Source of the DNA: Alphaproteobacteria bacterium
Lineage (GTDB): Bacteria; Pseudomonadota; Alphaproteobacteria; Micavibrionales; Micavibrionaceae
NCBI GenBank assembly: GCA_018063145.1
Contig: JAGOQV010000003.1
Location: forward strand, 1 to 42,428
Direction: 5' to 3'
Length of the DNA stretch: 42,428 nt
The position numbers and the translations under genes are program-made. Positions 34,133 through 42,428 of this stretch are shown in pieces (within the stretch, counting starts at the first letter, position 1; each line of letters opens with the position of its first letter). The notes beneath the pieces were generated by a model. That model was not told where the DNA came from. It did no database searches and worked only from the letters and a program-made list of their open reading frames with translations.

Positions 34133-35971
34133 CTATTTGCCCTTCTCAAACAAACCCGACAAGTCATTGATGAGGGCCTCGCCAAGCTCATTCACATCTG
34201 AGACCATCATAGCATGACGATAATAACGAGTGACATCATGACCAATGCCAATTGCTGTCAGATCCACCTTATCGATCAACTCAATCCAGTTAATCACATG
34301 GCGCAGATCATTCTCCAAGATATTGGTCGGATTAACAGACAAAGTGGAATCATCCACCGGAGCCCCGTCAGAAATCACCATCAAAATTTTTCGATCTTCG
34401 GAACGGACCGCTAAGCGGTTATAGGCCCACGCCAAAGCCTCTCCATCTATATTCTCTTTGAGCAATCCTTCTTTGAGCATGAGCCCTAGGTTTTTGCGCG
34501 TCCGGCGATACGGCACATCCGCAGCCTTATAAATGATATGCCGAATATCGTTCAATCTCCCGGGATGAGGGGGGCGTCCCGATGCAATCCACAAATCCCG
34601 AGACTTTCCGCCCTTCCATGCTCTGGTCGTAAAACCAAGAATTTCAACCTTGATTCCGCAGCGTTCCAGTGTCCGCGCCAGAACATCCGCACACATTGCC
34701 GCGATACTGATGGGCCTTCCGCGCATAGAACCCGAATTGTCCAACAACAGACAGACAACCGTATCTTTGAATTCGGTTTCTCTTTCTTGTTTGAAGCTGA
34801 GCGGAACGGTTGGGTTAGCAATCACGCGGGCCAATTTTCCACTATCCAGATAGCCCTCTTCCAGATCAAATTTCCACGAACGTGTTTGACGCGCCAAAAG
34901 TTTTCGTTGCAGACGGTTGGCCAGCTTAGCCACCACTGGTTGCAAGTGAACCATTTGTTTATCCAGCAATTCACGAAGCCGGTATAACTCTTCAAAATCG
35001 GCCAAATCTTCGGCCTTCACCACTTCGTCAAATTCAGTTGTGAAAATATTGTAACTTGTTCCCACTCCAGAGCGTGGGTCAGGGGGTAATGAATGAGATG
35101 GCTTCCTTTGTGCCGCGCTCTGCGCTTCCGACTCTTGTTGAGTTTCCCCTTCTCCGGATTCTTCTTCGGAACCACCGTCCTCTTCCCCTTGATCTTCTGT
35201 CTGTCCTTTTGCTTGATCTTCGCTCTGCGCGTTGTTTTCTTTCTCTTCCTGATTGGGTTTGTCTTCTTGGCTTTCCGTTTCTTTGTCCGATTGCTGAAGC
35301 GACTCTCCATCCGCCCCGCCATCGTCACCTAACAAACCAAGTCTCCCTAGCAAGTTTTTGCTTACAAGGGAGAAAGCCATCTGATCGGCAACCCGTCCGC
35401 TGAGTTCTCTCACCCAATCTTTACCCAGTTTTTCTTCAATAACGGGCCGCCAAAGATCGGCGAGTTTGCGGCTTCCTTCCGAAAGCCCCTCGCCCGTTAA
35501 ACCTTCTCTGGCCAAAATATGAAGAGCGTCCGCCAAAGTCTCTTTAGGACGATCTTTAAGATTGTGATACCCCAACCTTGAGCTCTTCTCGCTCAAAACT
35601 TCCTGAAGATTGAGCCCAACACCCCGCATTTCAGCAGCTCCAATTGCCTCCATACGCGCTTGCTCAAGAGCATCATAAACAGCCCGCGCCCCCTCTTCTT
35701 TTGGGACGTTCTTTCGGTGAAGCTCCGCATTATGCAGACGCAGGCGAAGCCCCTCGCCATCAGCCGCCCCTCGCAGTAACGCCCTATCTTTGAGAGAAAG
35801 TTTTGTCCCGGGAAAGGGCAACCGTGCGCGGCCCGTCTGGGTCAAGGATAATTTCCGATCCGCGCTCTCCGCAGCGGAATAATAGACATCAACATCCCGC
35901 TGACGCGCCAAAGCCCGCAGCGTCGCCGCCGTAGCATCCTTGAAGAGTTCAATTTTGTCTTGATCGGTCAC
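34133..35971 (-). CDS. cobT: Cobaltochelatase subunit CobT
   Basis: Partner of CobS in the aerobic CobNST chelatase that inserts cobalt into hydrogenobyrinic acid diamide during B12 synthesis. The protein has 612 residues. The N-terminal domain starts with [20 protein letters not shown], the middle (about 240-310) is a highly acidic Gln/Glu-rich linker, and the C-terminal part is a von Willebrand A domain with a MIDAS motif ([13 protein letters not shown]). GTG 35971, 5 bp after the cobS stop, is chosen. An ATG at 36040 is in frame but would overlap conserved cobS coding. cobN is not in the window. Confidence 0.92.
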   Translation of the reverse strand: MTDQDKIELFKDATAATLRALARQRDVDVYYSAAESADRKLSLTQTGRARLPFPGTKLSLKDRALLRGAADGEGLRLRLHNAELHRKNVPKEEGARAVYDALEQARMEAIGAAEMRGVGLNLQEVLSEKSSRLGYHNLKDRPKETLADALHILAREGLTGEGLSEGSRKLADLWRPVIEEKLGKDWVRELSGRVADQMAFSLVSKNLLGRLGLLGDDGGADGESLQQSDKETESQEDKPNQEEKENNAQSEDQAKGQTEDQGEEDGGSEEESGEGETQQESEAQSAAQRKPSHSLPPDPRSGVGTSYNIFTTEFDEVVKAEDLADFEELYRLRELLDKQMVHLQPVVAKLANRLQRKLLARQTRSWKFDLEEGYLDSGKLARVIANPTVPLSFKQERETEFKDTVVCLLLDNSGSMRGRPISIAAMCADVLARTLERCGIKVEILGFTTRAWKGGKSRDLWIASGRPPHPGRLNDIRHIIYKAADVPYRRTRKNLGLMLKEGLLKENIDGEALAWAYNRLAVRSEDRKILMVISDGAPVDDSTLSVNPTNILENDLRHVINWIELIDKVDLTAIGIGHDVTRYYRHAMMVSDVNELGEALINDLSGLFEKGK

Positions 35972-35975
35972 GGCT

Positions 35976-36992
35976 CTAAAGAATTTCAACCCCAAAGCAT
36001 CGTTGGTAATACTCAGCCAGAATTGGTCGCTCAAGCTCATCACATTTGTTCATGAAGCTGAGGCGAAAGGACATCTCCCGATCATGGAATATTTCGGTGT
36101 TTTCAGCCCAGCTAATAACCGTACGCGGTGACATGAGCGTTGAAAGATCCCCGTTTTTGAATCCTTCGCGAGTCATCGCCGCCAAACGCACCATTGCATT
36201 GACATCAGCTTCGCTCACTTGGCCTTTTATGTCACTTTCTGGAAGTTTGGCCATGACAATCTTGACTTCATCTTCATGAGATAAATAATTCAAAACCGTG
36301 ACAATATTCCAGCGGTCCAACTGGCCCTGATTGAGCTGGTGAGTTCCATGATAAAGCCCCGTGGTGTCCCCCAGACCAATCGTGTTCGCAGTAGCAAAAA
36401 GACGAAAGGCTGGATGAGGACGAATAACCTGATTTTGGTCAAGGAGGGTGAGCCGTCCATCCGATTCCAGAATTCTCTGGATTACAAACATAACATCAGG
36501 ACGCCCCGCATCATATTCATCAAACACCAAGGCAACCGGATTCTGAAGAGCCCATGGCAACAAGCCTTCTTTCCACTCAGTTACTTGTTTGCCTTCCTTG
36601 AGAACAATCATATCTTTGCCCAGCAAATCAATTCGGCTGACGTGGCTATCAAGGTTAATCCGAACACAGGGCCAATTGAGCCGCGAGGCAACTTGTTCAA
36701 TATGGGTGGACTTCCCAGTTCCGTGGTATCCTTGAATCATGACCCGCCGATTGAAGGCAAAACCGGCAAGAATGGCCAATGTCGTATCGTGATCGAAATG
36801 GTAGCTGTCATCCCGCAGGGGGACGTTCGGCATATCATGGCTGAACCCCGGGACTTCCCAGTCAATATCAAGACCAAATATTTCTTTGACGCGGAACATA
36901 CGGTCTGGAATAGACGTATGCCGCGGCGAATTTGGCGTTAAGGTCGTAACATCAAAGGCCAGAGCCATCGGCTCACGTTGGGGGTCGGACAC
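35976..36992 (-). CDS. cobS: Cobaltochelatase subunit CobS
   Basis: AAA+ ATPase (MoxR-like) of the cobaltochelatase, 338 residues. The Walker A variant [18 protein letters not shown], Walker [16 protein letters not shown] and sensor region [31 protein letters not shown] are typical CobS. The N-terminus [15 protein letters not shown] and the C-terminus [12 protein letters not shown] are also characteristic. It forms a ring with CobT and drives insertion by CobN. It is paired with cobT in the usual order and is preceded by a J-domain gene, as in other Alphaproteobacteria. Confidence 0.95.
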   Translation of the reverse strand: MSDPQREPMALAFDVTTLTPNSPRHTSIPDRMFRVKEIFGLDIDWEVPGFSHDMPNVPLRDDSYHFDHDTTLAILAGFAFNRRVMIQGYHGTGKSTHIEQVASRLNWPCVRINLDSHVSRIDLLGKDMIVLKEGKQVTEWKEGLLPWALQNPVALVFDEYDAGRPDVMFVIQRILESDGRLTLLDQNQVIRPHPAFRLFATANTIGLGDTTGLYHGTHQLNQGQLDRWNIVTVLNYLSHEDEVKIVMAKLPESDIKGQVSEADVNAMVRLAAMTREGFKNGDLSTLMSPRTVISWAENTEIFHDREMSFRLSFMNKCDELERPILAEYYQRCFGVEIL

Positions 36993-37033
36993 AATTTCTC
37001 TCCTGCAATAGGTAAAATTTCAGGCTCGCTCGG

Positions 37034-37639
37034 TTAAGCTCGCTCTGGCAACTCTTCAAATTTTTGGTAGGCCACTTTGAGGATAGTATAGGCCATATTG
37101 ATCTTTTTCAGAAGCTCCTCAGCTGTTGGATCTTCGCGGTTATGATCTGGGTGGTATTTTTTGACCAAAGTTTTGTAACGCGCCTTGATTTCAGCCAGAG
37201 TAACGGGTGACTCAAGGCCCATAATCCCCAAAGCCTCGAACTCCGCCGTCTGCCTTACCGGAGAGGAGTCAGAAAACCGTGACTTAGGCGGAGCTTCCTC
37301 GGTAAAATGGTAAGTCTGCCAAGCCTTTTGCCGAATCGCCTCGGCGTTTGCCATACTATCAAACCTCTGTGTGGGTCGATCCCAGACTGCTGCTGAATTG
37401 ATATAATCCTCAATATCTGCCGTGGACATACCAGAGAAAAAATTCCACGCCTTGTTATATTCTTGGACATGGTCGGCACAAAGCCAGAAGTAATCGGCCA
37501 AAGACCGATCTTTGGGGGCACGATGCTCTCCGTGGCCCGGGCAACCTGGCATATCACAGCGGCGACGGTGCGTCTGGCTGGACGAGGACCGTCCATCCGC
37601 AAACTCAGGAGAATTGGGTTTCAAAAAAATCTTTGGCAT
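37034..37639 (-). CDS. J-domain (DnaJ-like) protein
   Basis: A 201-residue protein. The C-terminal J domain (about residues 140-200) has VTLAEIKARYKTLVKKYHPDHN with the HPD motif that stimulates DnaK. The N-terminal part contains RRRCDMPGCPGHGEHRAPKDRSLADYFWLCADH, a possible metal-binding Cys/His cluster (CxxxxC...C-x-x-H) of unknown role. ATG 37639 is chosen because the frame continues upstream over the divergent bolA start without conservation. This architecture is common next to cobS in Alphaproteobacteria. It is divergent from bolA with a 66-bp gap. Confidence 0.85.
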   Translation of the reverse strand: MPKIFLKPNSPEFADGRSSSSQTHRRRCDMPGCPGHGEHRAPKDRSLADYFWLCADHVQEYNKAWNFFSGMSTADIEDYINSAAVWDRPTQRFDSMANAEAIRQKAWQTYHFTEEAPPKSRFSDSSPVRQTAEFEALGIMGLESPVTLAEIKARYKTLVKKYHPDHNREDPTAEELLKKINMAYTILKVAYQKFEELPERA

Positions 37640-37705
37640 TCTCTTTTCATGATACGGTAAAAAAGGATAATTTTTCCAGTCAGAAACCAAAAAAAGAGGA
37701 TTTTT

Positions 37706-38008
37706 ATGCCTTCTTTCTCGCCAAATAACCGCCAAACCGTGTTAGAACGGCTCCAGAATGGCCTCTCCCCTAGTTTTCTTGAGGTGTTGGATGAAAGTGA
37801 GCTTCACAAAGGCCATGCCGGATACAAGGGAGAAGGTGGCGAAAGTCACCTAGCCGTTTGTGTTGTCTCCCCCCGTTTTGCCAAGCTAAATCGAGTAGAA
37901 CGTCACAAACTCGTTTTTAGCCTCTTGGAAGATGGGTTTATCGGGCGAAATGTCCATGCGTGCCGTCTGAGAACCCTAACTCCCGAAGAATGGGCCGAGA
38001 AAGGTTGA
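37706..38008 (+). CDS. bolA: BolA family protein
   Basis: A 100-residue BolA-type protein. The family partners monothiol glutaredoxin in iron and Fe-S metabolism. The fold pattern is seen in VLERLQNGLSPSFLEVLDESELHKGHAGY, GESHLAVCVVSPRFAKLNRVERHKLVFSLL, with a conserved C-terminal His (NVHACRLRTLTPEEW). The Cys in this last strand is near the place where some BolA proteins carry their cluster ligands. It is followed 61 bp later by an unrelated gene with a strong ribosome site. Confidence 0.9.
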   Translation: MPSFSPNNRQTVLERLQNGLSPSFLEVLDESELHKGHAGYKGEGGESHLAVCVVSPRFAKLNRVERHKLVFSLLEDGFIGRNVHACRLRTLTPEEWAEKG

Positions 38009-38069
38009 TCCCCTGAATCGTTAGGAATAGGATAAAAATAAAACGCTTTAGAACAGGAGGTATCTCAGA

Positions 38070-38861
38070 ATGCGACCCCTTAAAACACCCCCCAAAGAGT
38101 TGGAGCGACCTTCGGTTGCGTTATTAACACAAGATGAGGACATTGATCTTCTCATCAAGGTTATTCGTGAAGCTGAAGAATGCGCGAACAATCCTCGAAT
38201 TCCCTCCAAAGAGCTTCTAGAAGGGTTGAAGAACTTCATAGAAGGCTGCTCAACCCCTTTATGTGACCTGCTTGAAGAGCTTCGCACTCTTAGGCATCAG
38301 ATGGCTGAAGAAGGGAGTGGCAACAAAGAAGGCTACGCGAATAAGGGAACTCATCGCGTTCTTATCGAAGGCTATTCAGATGAAAGCGCAGAAAAAGCTC
38401 TTTCTTCTGCTCTTGAAAAAGCCTCCCGTTACTTTTCTGAACAACACGACGTGAGCATTACTCTGCAACAACTCACAAAACTCCCCAAAGGAGGACACCG
38501 CGCCACGCTCGAAATTCGTGTAACACCTCTGACACTAAAGGACACCGCGCATATTCAAGGAAGTGATGTGGAACTCAAACGCCTCCGGACACGCGACTTC
38601 GTCCTCAGACGAAAACTGGAGCGCGAGCATATGCGCCACTTGGTCTATGACCACTTTGCCGCCATCACTGGCGGGGCACAAAGATACATTCCAGATTACT
38701 TCCTTATCAATGTCACTGATGCTTCTCTCATGAACATGATGGTAGAAAACGATTTCTTTGCCGCGGGCCATCCAAAAGTTTCACCGTCCAAAAATGCTCC
38801 TCAACTTCCTCCCCCTACTCAATTTTTGGTTCGCGTCAAGCCCCCTGCCCCCGAAGATTAG
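38070..38861 (+). CDS. Protein of unknown function with dodecin-like segment
   Basis: A 263-residue protein with a clear ribosome site (AGGAGG). Residues 1-80 are helical with two Cys. Residues 94-153 (HRVLIEGYSDESAEKALSSALEKASRY, then GGHRATLEIRVTPL) read like a dodecin: strand, SxES-x-x-A helix, strand, G-x-x-x-x-E strand. The following part, LKRLRTRDFVLRRKLEREHMRHLVYDHFAAITGG, is basic and helical. The end is Pro-rich. I do not recognise the whole protein. It follows bolA in the same direction and may share its transcript. Confidence 0.7.
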   Translation: MRPLKTPPKELERPSVALLTQDEDIDLLIKVIREAEECANNPRIPSKELLEGLKNFIEGCSTPLCDLLEELRTLRHQMAEEGSGNKEGYANKGTHRVLIEGYSDESAEKALSSALEKASRYFSEQHDVSITLQQLTKLPKGGHRATLEIRVTPLTLKDTAHIQGSDVELKRLRTRDFVLRRKLEREHMRHLVYDHFAAITGGAQRYIPDYFLINVTDASLMNMMVENDFFAAGHPKVSPSKNAPQLPPPTQFLVRVKPPAPED

Positions 38862-38871
38862 TAATAAAAAA

Positions 38872-38893
38872 ACAGGCCCTTGAGAGGGCCTGT
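38872..38893 (-). terminator. Intrinsic terminator between convergent genes
   Basis: A perfect 9-bp stem ACAGGCCCT / AGGGCCTGT with loop TGAG. The T-run (TTTTTTTATTAC) lies on the minus-strand side, so it best serves the DUF305 gene. On the plus strand the tail is weaker (CTTCTTA). Confidence 0.85.
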
Positions 38894-38911
38894 CTTCTTA
38901 AAAATCATCTC

Positions 38912-39298
38912 TTATTTTTTGTCAGAGTGTTTTTTCAGCCATTCATTCATGAAGGCAATTTCTTTCTCCTGAGCCGCCACGATGCCCTTGGCCAATTCCT
39001 TAAGCTCTGGATCTGTTCCTTTTTCCAAGAGTACCTTGGCCATATCGACCGCCCCTTGGTGGTGAGGAATCATTCCAGTTACGAAATCAACATCGGCATT
39101 GCCCGTGGTTGGAGCCGCAGCCATCCCCGCGTGCATGGTTTCCATTGCTTGGGCGTACAGATTATTCGGCGATGAAGACATCGTCGTATGATCCATATTG
39201 GCCATGTCCTTTTCTCCGGCCTGTGCCGCAACTGGCAAAGAAAGGGCTACGAACATAACAAGAGCAGCAAAAATATTTTTTGTTTGAAATACAGTCAT
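38912..39298 (-). CDS. DUF305 (CopM-like) exported metal-associated protein
   Basis: A 128-residue exported protein. The signal peptide ends near PVAAQAGEKD. Met/His-rich residues follow (KDMANMDHTTMSSSP), a feature of periplasmic copper-binding proteins. The DUF305 core is VDFVTGMIPHHQGAVDMAKVLLEKGTDPELKELAKGIVAAQEKEI. ATG 39298 is chosen because GGAG lies about 8-11 bases upstream. Members of the family are linked to copper or silver tolerance. The upstream neighbour on the same strand is a small Cys/His exported protein, and a CDF transporter lies beyond it. Confidence 0.85.
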   Translation of the reverse strand: MTVFQTKNIFAALVMFVALSLPVAAQAGEKDMANMDHTTMSSSPNNLYAQAMETMHAGMAAAPTTGNADVDFVTGMIPHHQGAVDMAKVLLEKGTDPELKELAKGIVAAQEKEIAFMNEWLKKHSDKK

Positions 39299-39356
39299 TT
39301 TAATCTCCATAAAATATTGAATATGTAGCAAATCTTAAGTTCAGAAAAATTTGCAA

Positions 39357-39707
39357 CTAGGCGGATGGAGGCCGAAAGGGGGGATAAACGAATTCTCCAT
39401 GCTTTACAGCATCAACTGTGGGCTTTTCAATCTTAAGCACCGAAGAAGAAATGTTAAAAACCGCCACGACAGGGATAAGATACGGCGCACAACACACATG
39501 GGCACTCAAATTTTTTGAGAGTGCTTTTTGCGAGTTCCCTTTTTCTGATTGGGCAAGCCCTTCGTGACAAGAAGGAATATCCCCCGCCGTCGCACCGCTC
39601 GTTCGAATTTGAGAGCGAACTTCCCCAACTTGGCCGAACGCACAAGCATTGGCCGCATAACCGCCAACAGAAATTGCTACAATCAAAAGAAAAACAATGA
39701 ACCTCAT
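39357..39707 (-). CDS. Small exported Cys/His protein, possibly DUF2946-like
   Basis: A 116-residue exported protein with a signal peptide ending near GGYAANACAFG. The mature part has a Cys-His segment (SCHEGLAQS), a double Cys (HVCCAPYLIPVVA) and a Pro-rich end FRPP. This Cys/His-rich small exported layout with FRPP-type ending resembles DUF2946 proteins found beside copper genes, but the match is by pattern only. It is located upstream of the DUF305 gene on the same strand. Confidence 0.55.
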   Translation of the reverse strand: MRFIVFLLIVAISVGGYAANACAFGQVGEVRSQIRTSGATAGDIPSCHEGLAQSEKGNSQKALSKNLSAHVCCAPYLIPVVAVFNISSSVLKIEKPTVDAVKHGEFVYPPFRPPSA

Positions 39708-39771
39708 GGCCAGTTAGCCTATACCTTTTAGGTGCAGAATCAAGAGTCTTACAAAAGCAAGGAGATTACCA

Positions 39772-41169
39772 ATGGTTACTGAAAAAGAAACTGTTGCCCT
39801 AACCTCGATTTGGGCAAGTGCTTTCATGACAGTAAGCAAATTTAGTGTTGGACTTCTGACCGGAAGCCTTGGTTTGATTTCCGAGGGGATCCACTCTCTG
39901 CTTGACCTTGGCGCAACCGTTATGACGTACATGGCTGTTCGGATCAGCGATAAACCTGCCGATGAAGATCATCCCTATGGACACGGCAAGATTGAAAGTG
40001 TCACCGCCCTTGCCGAGACGGGCCTGCTCTTTCTGACAAGTATCTGGATTATGTACGAAGCTGTGAATCGTCTGCTTTCCCCGCAAGATCACCCCGTTGA
40101 GGTTACTTGGTGGTCAATTGCTGTTATTTCATCTTCCATCTTGATTGATATTTGGCGAGCGAAAACGCTCTCTCGCGTAGCAAAGGAAACAAAAAGTCAG
40201 GCTTTAGAAGCCGATGCCCTTCATTTTTCCTCGGACGTTTTGAGTTCGGGGGTTGTTTTGCTTGGTCTTGGATTGGTTGCTCTTGGCTGGCCGGCAGGGG
40301 ACTCTTTTGCTGCAATTGGCGTTTCTCTCTTTGTTTGCAAAGCAGGCTGGACGCTCGGACGACGGACCATTGATACCTTGATTGATGCCGCTCCCGCTGG
40401 AGTTAGTGAAAACATCCGCAAAGCCTTGGGCGACATCCCCGCCGTGATCCACGTTAACCGCGTTCGGGTGAGGCCCGCAGGAAGCGTCATGTTTGTTGAT
40501 CTGGATATTTCTCTCAGCCGAAGCCTCCCTTTAGAAAAAGTCAAGGAAACCAAAGACCTTGTAACGGAACTTATCCAGAAAGATTTTTCTGAAGCCGAAG
40601 TTATGGTCTCCACTCATCCGGTTGCCTTAGATAGCGAAACCGTCCATGACCGAATTGGAATTATTGCCGCTAATTTGCGGCTTGCTATTCACCATGTGAC
40701 GGTGCATCAGGTGGCGGGAAGGCTCTCGGTTGGACTTGATCTGGAAGTGGACGGCAATCAGAGCTTGGGCGTTGCCCATGATATTGCGTCCCAGCTCGAA
40801 ACCTCCATCCGTTCAGAGTTAGGGGATGACATAGAGGTTGAAACCCATATTGAACCCCTGCAAACCAAAGGCATTAAGGGGGAGGATGTTTCCACCGAAA
40901 CCCTCCGCGTCATCACATCATTGGTTGAGGAGAGCGCAAAGCAAGTTCCCTTACTGCAAGACCTTCATGACGTTCGGGCACGTACAACCCCTTTCGGAAC
41001 GATTATTATTTTTCATTGCCTTGTTGAATCCGGAACATCCGTAGCCGCAACCCACGAAGCCGTTGATACGTTGGAGCGATCCATCCGCACGGCCTATCCC
41101 TCTGCATGGCGCGTTGTTGGCCACGCAGAGCCCAAAGAGTGGAAGGATGAAATGATTGACATTTCCTAA
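39772..41169 (+). CDS. Cation diffusion facilitator (CDF) transporter with extended C-terminus
   Basis: Exports divalent metal (Zn, Co, Fe or Cd) in exchange for protons. It is 465 residues, longer than the usual 290-330. The membrane domain contains GLISEGIHSLLDLGATV (His41, Asp45), DHPYGHGKIESV (the usual loop) and ADALHFSSDVLSS (His151, Asp155). This gives an H-D/H-D metal site, the class often tied to zinc. The C-terminal cytoplasmic part carries two ZT-dimer-like repeats: residues about 210-290 (with VRVRPAGSVMFVDLDISL) and about 300-460 (VHQVAGRLSVGLDLEVDG...FGTIIIFHCLVE). Start and ribosome site (AAGGAG) agree. Confidence 0.9.
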   Translation: MVTEKETVALTSIWASAFMTVSKFSVGLLTGSLGLISEGIHSLLDLGATVMTYMAVRISDKPADEDHPYGHGKIESVTALAETGLLFLTSIWIMYEAVNRLLSPQDHPVEVTWWSIAVISSSILIDIWRAKTLSRVAKETKSQALEADALHFSSDVLSSGVVLLGLGLVALGWPAGDSFAAIGVSLFVCKAGWTLGRRTIDTLIDAAPAGVSENIRKALGDIPAVIHVNRVRVRPAGSVMFVDLDISLSRSLPLEKVKETKDLVTELIQKDFSEAEVMVSTHPVALDSETVHDRIGIIAANLRLAIHHVTVHQVAGRLSVGLDLEVDGNQSLGVAHDIASQLETSIRSELGDDIEVETHIEPLQTKGIKGEDVSTETLRVITSLVEESAKQVPLLQDLHDVRARTTPFGTIIIFHCLVESGTSVAATHEAVDTLERSIRTAYPSAWRVVGHAEPKEWKDEMIDIS

Positions 41170-41190
41170 GTCTATAGCCTAAAAGGCCCT

Positions 41191-42428
41191 ATGAAGACTT
41201 CTTCCTTGACTCTCTTTCGTCTGCCCAATTTCAGACTGTTGTTTATCTCCAGAGTTCTGACATCTATGGCTCTTCAATCGCAGGCCGTGATTGTCGGCTG
41301 GCAGGTCTATTCCCTGAGCCACAGTCCTTTGTTGCTTGGGCTGATTGGCTTAACCGAAGCCGTCCCAGCTATTGCCAATGCCTTTTTTGCCGGACATATT
41401 GTTGACAGCAACAAACCTCATATAGTCCTTCGTTTTTCCTTGGCCGCCCTTGCTCTGAATACATTCTTCCTCTTGCTGGTTGGAGGACACTTCATAGATC
41501 TTTCCAATCATGCCTTGCTGATTTGTATTTTTAGTGGCGTTTTTGCCTCTGGCCTTGCACGGGCCTATCTTCCGCCTTCCCTTTTTTCTATACTTCCCCA
41601 CGTTATTGAACGAAAAGATCTTCCTTCGGCAACCGCTTGGATCAATAGCGGTTTTCAAATTGCCAATATTTGCGGTCCTGCTCTTGCCGGACTGCTTTAT
41701 GGACTTCTTGGAGAACGAAGCGCGTGGACACTTCCCGCCAGCTTGCTGGCTCTTTCTTTTCTTTCCGCCTCTTTGCTAACGATTGACCTTTCTCACCTTG
41801 AAAAGAAACTACGGGAACCCTTTCTAAAAAGTGTCACCCAAGGCTGGAAATTTATTTTGCGCAACCGGATTTTACTCTCCGTTATGTCGCTTGATATGTT
41901 CGCCGTCCTATTCGGGGGAGCCACCGCCATGCTTCCGGCTGTTGCCGACCAAGTTCTTCATGTCGGTTCAGAGGGCTTGGGAGCCTTGCGTGCTGCCCCC
42001 GCAACGGGGGCCATTCTCGTGGCTATCTACTTTGCACTAAGACCCATGAACACCCTTTCGGGGACCCGTCTTTTATGGGTTGTTGCAGGATTCGGCTTTT
42101 GCATGATTGGCTTTGGCTATAGCACATCCTTCTACCTATCCCTGTTTTTCTTGGCTCTGAGCGGATTATTTGACGGCATAGGAGCCATCATCCGCGTAAC
42201 TATCATGCAACTTCTTACCCCCGATCACCTGCGCGGACGGGTATCCTCGGTCAACAGTATGTTCATTACATCCTCTAACGAAATCGGGGCGTTTGAATCG
42301 GGTGTAGCTGCAAGAGCCTTAGGGTTGGTTCCTTCCATTGTGGTTGGAGGATTTGCAACCTTGCTTGTTGTAGCCACAACGGCTCTCCTAACTCCGGAGC
42401 TGCGTAAAGCCCGCATCACATCCGACCA
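41191..42428 (+). CDS. MFS transporter, EntS-like (runs off window end)
   Basis: A major facilitator superfamily exporter of the MFS_3/EntS type. The first 412 codons are visible, with no stop before the edge. It opens KTSSLTLFRLPNFRLLFISRVLTSMALQSQAVIVGWQVYSLS, the typical MFS_3 start (with FRxLWxxR and the QMxxVAxxWQxY pattern). The inter-domain and second-half segments include LPPSLFSILPHVIERKDLPSATAWINSGFQIANICGPALAG and RGRVSSVNSMFI. The substrate is unknown. It starts 21 bp after the CDF gene stop with a weak ribosome site (AAAAGG), so it may be co-transcribed with it. Confidence 0.88.
   Translation, partial: MKTSSLTLFRLPNFRLLFISRVLTSMALQSQAVIVGWQVYSLSHSPLLLGLIGLTEAVPAIANAFFAGHIVDSNKPHIVLRFSLAALALNTFFLLLVGGHFIDLSNHALLICIFSGVFASGLARAYLPPSLFSILPHVIERKDLPSATAWINSGFQIANICGPALAGLLYGLLGERSAWTLPASLLALSFLSASLLTIDLSHLEKKLREPFLKSVTQGWKFILRNRILLSVMSLDMFAVLFGGATAMLPAVADQVLHVGSEGLGALRAAPATGAILVAIYFALRPMNTLSGTRLLWVVAGFGFCMIGFGYSTSFYLSLFFLALSGLFDGIGAIIRVTIMQLLTPDHLRGRVSSVNSMFITSSNEIGAFESGVAARALGLVPSIVVGGFATLLVVATTALLTPELRKARITSD

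Noticed and set aside
35972..36043. N-terminal extension of cobT overlapping cobS
   Set aside because: The overlap covers the conserved C-terminus of CobS, and no ribosome site precedes the upstream start. The region most likely reads open by chance.
1..42428. CRISPR arrays, prophage genes, rRNA genes, intact insertion sequences
   Set aside because: No regularly spaced direct repeats, phage structural genes, rRNA segments or complete transposase genes were seen on either strand.

Overview
The window reads as ordinary chromosome of a free-living, aerobic, Gram-negative alphaproteobacterium. Several gene orders known from that class support this. They are mutY divergent from a DUF721/DciA gene; plsX-fabH-ihfA-merR-tRNA-Pro; rpsB-tsf-pyrH; nuoJKLMN-birA-rnj-proS-lolC-lolD-dnaE; and cobS-cobT beside a J-domain gene and bolA. 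RNase J, TrmFO and an aerobic-type cobaltochelatase fit the same group. A CheZ homologue implies flagellar chemotaxis. TGA is used as a stop (for example plsX and lolD), so the standard code applies. I cannot name the genus. Base composition looks balanced, so this is neither a high-GC Rhizobiales-like genome nor an AT-rich Rickettsia-like one.

Layout. 1-2760: 5' part of mutY (minus), then dciA, an inositol-monophosphatase-family gene and a Lys-rich OmpA-like periplasmic protein (plus). 2760-4492: a small accessory patch with two related palindromic repeat elements, a tandem pair of Phd-like antitoxin genes with their own promoter and no toxin, a decayed transposase fragment and a DUF1543 gene. 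It lies against the 3' end of tRNA-Pro. 4544-8026 (minus): rpmF, plsX, fabH, ihfA, a merR-type regulator and tRNA-Pro(GGG). 8301-10383 (plus): trmFO and sodB. 10415-13119 (minus): rpsB, tsf and pyrH, with a structured rpsB leader and two internal terminator-like hairpins. 13338-29340 (minus): a long co-directional block in which nuoJ-N, birA, rnj, an exported protein, proS, lolC, lolD and dnaE are closely packed and often overlap. 29498-31534 (minus): cheZ and clpX. 31755-32721: sufE and a convergent exported-protein gene that overlap at their ends. 32726-36992 (minus): hisS, cobT, cobS. 37034-38861: a J-domain protein (minus), divergent from bolA and a protein with a dodecin-like segment (plus). 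38912-42428: a probable metal-homeostasis group (DUF305, a small Cys/His exported protein, a long CDF transporter) and the start of an MFS exporter that runs off the window.

How it works together: most genes are core housekeeping. They cover translation (rpsB, tsf, rpmF, proS, hisS, tRNA-Pro, trmFO), replication and repair (dnaE, dciA, mutY), fatty acid and phospholipid synthesis (plsX, fabH), respiration (complex I membrane arm), lipoprotein sorting (lolCD), RNA turnover (rnj), proteolysis (clpX), Fe-S and redox (sufE, bolA, sodB) and cobalamin synthesis (cobST). No large novel system stands out. The items most worth a second look are the 2.8-4.0 kb accessory patch (toxin-less Phd-like pair, operator-like repeats, palindromic elements), the eukaryote/archaeal-type ProS, the rpsB leader, the dodecin-like protein next to bolA, the inverted repeat before nuoJ, and the metal gene group.
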